Shown piece after piece: positions 4,430-7,752 of a stretch of 7,752 bases of DNA. The translations under genes were made by a program, and so were the position numbers. The DNA lies in the NCBI GenBank assembly GCA_021845645.1, contig JAJZVM010000182.1, positions 1 to 7,752 on the forward strand, in the 5' to 3' direction. Numbering within the stretch: the stretch's first letter is position 1; each line of letters starts with the position of its first letter. The notes under the pieces are model-generated. The model was given only the letters and a program-made list of their open reading frames with translations, was not told the origin of the DNA and made no database searches. Source of the stretch: Bacillota bacterium (GTDB taxonomy: Bacteria > Bacillota_E > JAJZYS01 > JAJYTV01).

Positions 4430-5191
4430 ATGACCGGTTCTGAACAGTCGCCTGTCCACAGCGTCATGGCCGATCTGGCCATCGCCCTCCAGCCGGTCCT
4501 CCAACTCGACACAGGTGACGTCTATGGTTTCGAGGCGCTGATGCGCAGCCGCGACGGCGGGAGCGTGCATCCGCGCCGGCTGCTCCGCCGAGCCCAACAG
4601 GAAAATTGGCTGGATGGGCTCGAATCTCACCTGGAAACGCTCGCCTTTCGGGCGGCTGATCGACACCTGCAAGGAGACGAGATCCTGTTTCTGAACGTCG
4701 CGCGCCGCATTCCCCCACAGGAAGCGCGCTACCGGCGCCTCATGCTGCATATTCGCGAGGCCGAATGCCAGCGCGATCTCGTCGCCAGGCTGCATGCAGA
4801 CCGCCTTGAACTGTGCCTGGACGATTACGGTGGGGCTCATGGGAACCTTCTGAGCATCCTCGACATGCGTCCCGAGGGTCTCGTGCTCGATCGACGGTTC
4901 ATTCACGGGATCTCCCAGGACGCGATCCGGTTCGCAATCGCCCGCAGATTGAATACTCTCGCGCAAGACCTTGGCATTGTCCTGGTGGCAAAGGGCATCG
5001 AGACCGCCGAAGACCTCTGCGCGGCGCGGCGCGCCGGGTTCACGCTCGGTCAGGGCTACTATCTGGGCCGCCCCGCTTTGGTGCCGAGCAGGTTCCGCCT
5101 CGCCACCGTCCGCAGACTCCTCGGCGGCACCGTGCTCGAGTCGGTCACCGAGGCGCGCAACCGATACGTCGGTTCCCCATCTGACAGCTGA
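4430..5191 (+). CDS. Degenerate stand-alone EAL-domain protein, probably catalytically inactive
   Basis: This 253-aa paralogue of the EAL protein at 661 is nearly the same length and collinear. The ATG at 4430 has GGAGG (4420-4424) 5 nt upstream. Conserved: E35 in FEALMR, N89 in LFLN, D131-D132 in LDDYG and Q208 in GQGYYLGRP. Replaced: the Glu of the LVLEVSE motif is His107 (LMLHIRE), the Lys of GLKVDR is Val152 (GLVLDR), and the Glu of VAEGIET is Lys188 (VAKGIET). In EAL enzymes these positions take part in metal binding and catalysis, so c-di-GMP hydrolysis is unlikely. The frame is intact and motifs around the lost residues are preserved, which suggests a non-catalytic role such as ligand binding or pairing with the other EAL protein (EAL domains commonly dimerise). 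It is divergent from HTH-TPR paralogue A and converges on the propeller gene 38 nt away. Confidence 0.85.
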   Translation: MTGSEQSPVHSVMADLAIALQPVLQLDTGDVYGFEALMRSRDGGSVHPRRLLRRAQQENWLDGLESHLETLAFRAADRHLQGDEILFLNVARRIPPQEARYRRLMLHIREAECQRDLVARLHADRLELCLDDYGGAHGNLLSILDMRPEGLVLDRRFIHGISQDAIRFAIARRLNTLAQDLGIVLVAKGIETAEDLCAARRAGFTLGQGYYLGRPALVPSRFRLATVRRLLGGTVLESVTEARNRYVGSPSDS

Positions 5192-5229
5192 AGTCTACCC
5201 ATCACCTGCCGATGGCGCACAGCGTTGCG

Positions 5230-7224
5230 TCACTTCTTCAAATGGGGAACGAGCCGGGAGAGTGGTGCCTTGTACAGCTCGACGCTGTTCTGCGCGCTGA
5301 AGTACAGATACGCGCCAGCCACTGCGGCCTGCTCTGCGCCCCAAAAGACCGGGCTTGCCGCCAGGGTACGCGGATTCACGAGATAGAGCTGGCCCGGTCC
5401 CGTGACAAGATACAGCCGGCCGTTGCCGTAGTACATGTGCGTCAGGGAACCCCAGGCACCATTGGCGCCACGCGGATTGAACGTGCGGGCCTCGAGCGCC
5501 TTGGTCGTCGGATCAAGGCGGAATACTGCCCTGCGGTTCGCTCCGAAGACGCCCCACGGCGTCGAGACAAGACCGGCCCAAACCGGCTGGCCAACTTGCG
5601 GTGTCAGCGTGGCGACCAGCGACTGCGTGACCGGGTCCCAAAGAAACACATGACCGCTCTGCCGCATGGGGCTGACACCTGTACCGCCCAGGGCCGTCGT
5701 CGTACCGACGAGCAGGCCGTTCGCTGCATATGCGAGCGATGTGATGGCTTCGTCCGGCACTGGCGACGGAAAGACTTGCAGCTTGCCGGAAGCGGGATCG
5801 TAGTAGCCAAGATCCCCGGGCAGGTAGCCGTCGGTTGGGATGGTGCCAGCGTAAACGCCGGCGGGCCCCGCTGCGAGAGCGAACAACCTGGTTTCCTGGG
5901 GGTCGCCAGGCAGCTGGATGTGGCCTAGTAGCGCCGGATTCCCCGCGGTAAGGTCCCATGGTCTGGCTTCGTCGAAGGCGTAGAGCGCGGCTCCAGGATA
6001 GCCGCCGATGTAGAGCGTCCCGTGCCAGGAGGCGAAGCTGTCCGCCTGCGGCTGGAAGGGGAATCGCTTGAAGGTCCTGCCGTCGACGTGGGTCACCTCG
6101 CCACCGATGTAGGGCGACGCCCAGAGCGAGCCGTCCGCATCCCGGAACATGGCCGTGATGATGCCCGGCGTGCCCGGAAGGTTGGCGTCGGACAGGTTGA
6201 ACTGCCACGGACTCGCGCCAGGAGCGACCGTGACGATCGACCCCGAGTTCAGGACGCCGACCAACTGTCCGCCGATACTTCCCGCTGCCACGACCGGCAA
6301 CTGGTCAAGGAACGAGAGCTGCGGCGGGAATGCAACGAAGGTTGGCACCTGCGTAGCGCTCTGATTCCATCCGGCGGCCACCTTCCCTCCTGGCAGGAAG
6401 GTGTACATCTGGCCGCCGATCGGCACCGATGTCTGGTCTGCGGTGCTCAGGTGCGGGTACCCGTTGTTCTGCTGACCGTTCACATAGATGTCGAGCGCGC
6501 GGGACTCCCAGAGAATCTCGACCGTGTTCTGGGCGTCCACCTGAATACGAACCACGCCCGACGTGCGTGCGCGCATGTCCTGGAATAGCTGCGTCTGGCC
6601 GGTTGAGGCGTTCAGGGCCACCACCTCCGCGTATGGCGTGAGGCCGGCGTAGACCGTGCCGTCGAGGGCCGCGACGGCATGCACCTGGCTCTCGCCGCTC
6701 TGCCCGAGCATGCCGTAGTCCGTGACCTTGCCTGTAGCGGGATCGTAGCGGTATACGGACTGGGCGCCAATCCAGACGTCGCCCGTCGCGGGGTCAACGG
6801 CAAGCGACCAGATCGCGCTCGCGTGTATCGTCGCGACGACTCTCGCGGCGCTTGCGCCGGGCTTCCACGCGTAAAGATAGCCACGGCCCGTGTCCGAGTT
6901 CGCGGTGACACCCGTGTAGATCGTCCCGTCCAGACCGCGCGTGACCGACCAGGCGTTGTAGCCGTGGCTGAGGCGCACGCAGGCGATCTGCTGTCCGCTC
7001 GTGGCGAACTCGCAGAGCGTGGGCGGCAGGCCGTTCGACACCTCGTATACGTGCTGCGGCCCGACATAGGCCGCAGGGGTGTGTGTGACCTGGACAGGGT
7101 CTCCGACGAATTGCATGCCAAATTCCTTGGTCGGCAGGTAAGTGGAGGCTGAGACCATGGGTGCGGCCGCCAGAACGAGCGGCAGGAGTCCGAAGAGCGA
7201 CCTGACGACAGGACGCAGACGCAA
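5230..7224 (-). CDS. Exported beta-propeller protein of unknown function
   Basis: This is a 664-aa protein with a signal peptide: MRLRPVVR, a hydrophobic core LFGLLPLVLAAAPMV, and likely cleavage after VSA near residue 26. The remainder is all-beta, with repeated blade-like segments of the form DGTIYTG...YDPATGKV. Examples lie near residues 99-122, 145-171, 188-214, 363-389, 401-420, 455-486, 502-540, 556-583, 601-627 and 636-653. This resembles YVTN/SMP-30/NHL-type propellers, and the number of blades suggests two propellers. The only cysteines I see, C71 and C82, could form a disulfide outside the cell. No catalytic motif is recognised. The start is TTG at 7224, since an in-frame TAG lies just upstream and later starts would remove the signal peptide. 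An AGGGGG-like ribosome site is about 9 nt upstream, within a hairpin. It may be read through from the dehydrogenase operon behind it or have its own promoter. Confidence 0.82.
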   Translation of the reverse strand: MRLRPVVRSLFGLLPLVLAAAPMVSASTYLPTKEFGMQFVGDPVQVTHTPAAYVGPQHVYEVSNGLPPTLCEFATSGQQIACVRLSHGYNAWSVTRGLDGTIYTGVTANSDTGRGYLYAWKPGASAARVVATIHASAIWSLAVDPATGDVWIGAQSVYRYDPATGKVTDYGMLGQSGESQVHAVAALDGTVYAGLTPYAEVVALNASTGQTQLFQDMRARTSGVVRIQVDAQNTVEILWESRALDIYVNGQQNNGYPHLSTADQTSVPIGGQMYTFLPGGKVAAGWNQSATQVPTFVAFPPQLSFLDQLPVVAAGSIGGQLVGVLNSGSIVTVAPGASPWQFNLSDANLPGTPGIITAMFRDADGSLWASPYIGGEVTHVDGRTFKRFPFQPQADSFASWHGTLYIGGYPGAALYAFDEARPWDLTAGNPALLGHIQLPGDPQETRLFALAAGPAGVYAGTIPTDGYLPGDLGYYDPASGKLQVFPSPVPDEAITSLAYAANGLLVGTTTALGGTGVSPMRQSGHVFLWDPVTQSLVATLTPQVGQPVWAGLVSTPWGVFGANRRAVFRLDPTTKALEARTFNPRGANGAWGSLTHMYYGNGRLYLVTGPGQLYLVNPRTLAASPVFWGAEQAAVAGAYLYFSAQNSVELYKAPLSRLVPHLKK

Positions 7225-7257
7225 AGGTGTGTGCCCCCTCTAGGTGCACACACCTTT
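7223..7257 (-). promoter_or_regulatory. Perfect 12-bp hairpin over the start of the propeller gene
   Basis: AAAGGTGTGTGC (7223-7234) and GCACACACCTTT (7246-7257) are exact inverted repeats with an 11-nt loop. In the minus-strand mRNA the purine-rich AGAGGGG is in the loop, and the first two bases of the TTG start codon (7224-7222) form the foot of the stem. It could control translation, serve as a dyad operator, or act as a weak terminator for the genes upstream (it begins 43 nt after their last stop, but only TTT follows the stem). Confidence 0.55.
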
Positions 7258-7300
7258 CCGTTTCTGTGATGGCACTTCCTGCACTGCTCGACAAGAGGCG

Positions 7301-7579
7301 TCAGGTTTCGCCAGCCAAGCCTTCGAGATCCTGCATCAGCTCAAGAAGTTGCACCTGCGCCTCGAAGTCCAGCGCATGCTCGGCCGCGTCGAGCAGTTGC
7401 TGCAGGACGTAGGCGACCACCTCCCTGTCCGGCGGGAGCCCATAGTTCGCCGCCGTCACCTTGCCGACGCCTGGGAACTTCAGCACGCCGGGGAAGGGCT
7501 GGAAGGACGGTCCACGCCAGCGCAGGCGCTCTTCGAGCTCCCGGCAGCGCTGCCAGATCTCCTCAAGCGAGTCGGCCAC
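7301..7579 (-). CDS. Small uncharacterised protein after the dehydrogenase gene
   Basis: This is a 92-aa product if translation starts at GTG 7579, two bases after the stop of the upstream gene, which is typical of translational coupling. I do not recognise a family. Residues 1-21 and 53-89 look helical and amphipathic (VADSLEEIWQRCRELEERLR; then REVVAYVLQQLLDAAEHAL and QVQLLELMQDLEGL). A Pro/Gly-rich link, GPSFQPFPGVLKFPGVGK, joins them. There is no signal peptide, cysteine pair or metal motif. An in-frame GTG at 7642 would add 21 residues overlapping the upstream gene in another frame and rich in Arg/Gly, so it is less likely. The position suggests an accessory or assembly role for the molybdenum hydroxylase, but this is a guess from context only. 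Confidence 0.62.
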   Translation of the reverse strand: MADSLEEIWQRCRELEERLRWRGPSFQPFPGVLKFPGVGKVTAANYGLPPDREVVAYVLQQLLDAAEHALDFEAQVQLLELMQDLEGLAGET

Positions 7580-7581
7580 TT

Positions 7582-7752
7582 CTACTCGCCCTGGGCTTCG
7601 GCCCTGGCGCCCGCGATGGCCTCCATCGCGAGAACGCGGCACATCTTGCCACGGTACTCGCTGGACGCGTAAGGGTCGCCCTGCACGTCGGCGCCTTCCA
7701 GGATCGCTGCGAGAGCCAACTCCACGTCGGCCGCGGAGAGTACGGTGCCGAT
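7582..7752 (-). CDS. CO/xanthine dehydrogenase family FAD-binding subunit, C-terminal fragment
   Basis: This partial gene runs off the right edge; its last 56 residues are visible, ending at TAG 7584-7582. The segment DPYASSEYRGKMCRVLAMEAI matches the usual C-terminal end of the medium FAD-binding subunit of molybdenum hydroxylases (CoxM/XdhB type), where an SAEYR-like motif and a helix close the domain. This subunit passes electrons from the molybdenum centre, via 2Fe-2S clusters, to FAD. The upstream part (ADVELALAAILEGADVQG) fits the preceding helix and loop of that domain. The exact substrate cannot be told from this end. The other subunits are presumably beyond the window. Confidence 0.72.
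   Translation of the reverse strand: MGTVLSAADVELALAAILEGADVQGDPYASSEYRGKMCRVLAMEAIAGARAEAQGE

Noticed and set aside
4237..4443. 68-aa ORF from GTG 4237, or a fourth peptide gene before the second EAL gene
   Set aside because: There is no ribosome site, hydrophobic segment or NPPAL-like tail. A short nucleotide resemblance to the end of peptide copy 3 near 4407-4420 (CCAG..ACTCT.G) is too small to claim a remnant.
5212..5928. 238-aa plus-strand ORF, and similar ORFs opposite the propeller gene
   Set aside because: Antisense shadows; Arg/Gly-rich composition without motifs, opposite a gene with a signal peptide and regular blades.
7580..7642. GTG 7642 start for the small protein
   Set aside because: The added residues are read out of frame from the dehydrogenase gene and are Arg/Gly-rich; GTG 7579 fits operon spacing.

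Overview
The window is GC-rich, with strong AGGAGG-type ribosome sites and frequent GTG/TTG starts. It carries XRE-type helix-turn-helix regulators fused to TPR repeats, a class typical of peptide-sensing Bacillota. A high-GC member of the Bacillota or a neighbouring group is the best guess. No rRNA, housekeeping marker or plasmid/phage gene is present to fix the taxon.

Layout: (1) Positions 78-629 hold three tandem copies of a small peptide gene with an exact 192-nt period. Each copy encodes a hydrophobic signal-like N-terminus, a variable middle and a nearly invariant C-terminus (SSAPSNPPAL type). Copies 2 and 3 (56 aa each) have excellent ribosome sites. Copy 1 has lost its ATG and ribosome site. 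(2) 661-1419 encodes a stand-alone EAL-domain protein (predicted c-di-GMP phosphodiesterase) with all expected catalytic residues, apparently in the same operon as the peptides. (3) 1420-1746 is non-coding and rich in inverted repeats. (4) 1747-2922 and 2994-4163, minus strand, are two paralogous HTH-TPR regulators (391 and 389 aa) resembling RNPP-type (Rap/NprR/PlcR/Rgg-like) peptide receptors. (5) 4164-4429 is a divergent control region. (6) 4430-5191 encodes a second EAL paralogue in which three catalytic residues are replaced. (7) 5230-7224, minus strand, is a large exported beta-propeller protein whose TTG start lies in a perfect 12-bp hairpin. (8) 7301-7579 and 7582-7752, minus strand, are a small unknown protein and the C-terminus of a CO/xanthine dehydrogenase FAD-binding subunit. 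These look like the tail of a molybdenum hydroxylase operon.

Working model (inference): positions 78-5191 form a compact cell-cell signalling island. Secreted peptides from the array would be read by one or both HTH-TPR receptors, and the output would be control of c-di-GMP turnover by an active EAL enzyme and a degenerate EAL partner. Linking a tandem peptide-precursor array directly to an EAL gene, next to paired HTH-TPR regulators, is the most interesting signal here. The right-hand third (5230-7752) looks like an unrelated metabolic and secreted-protein neighbourhood.
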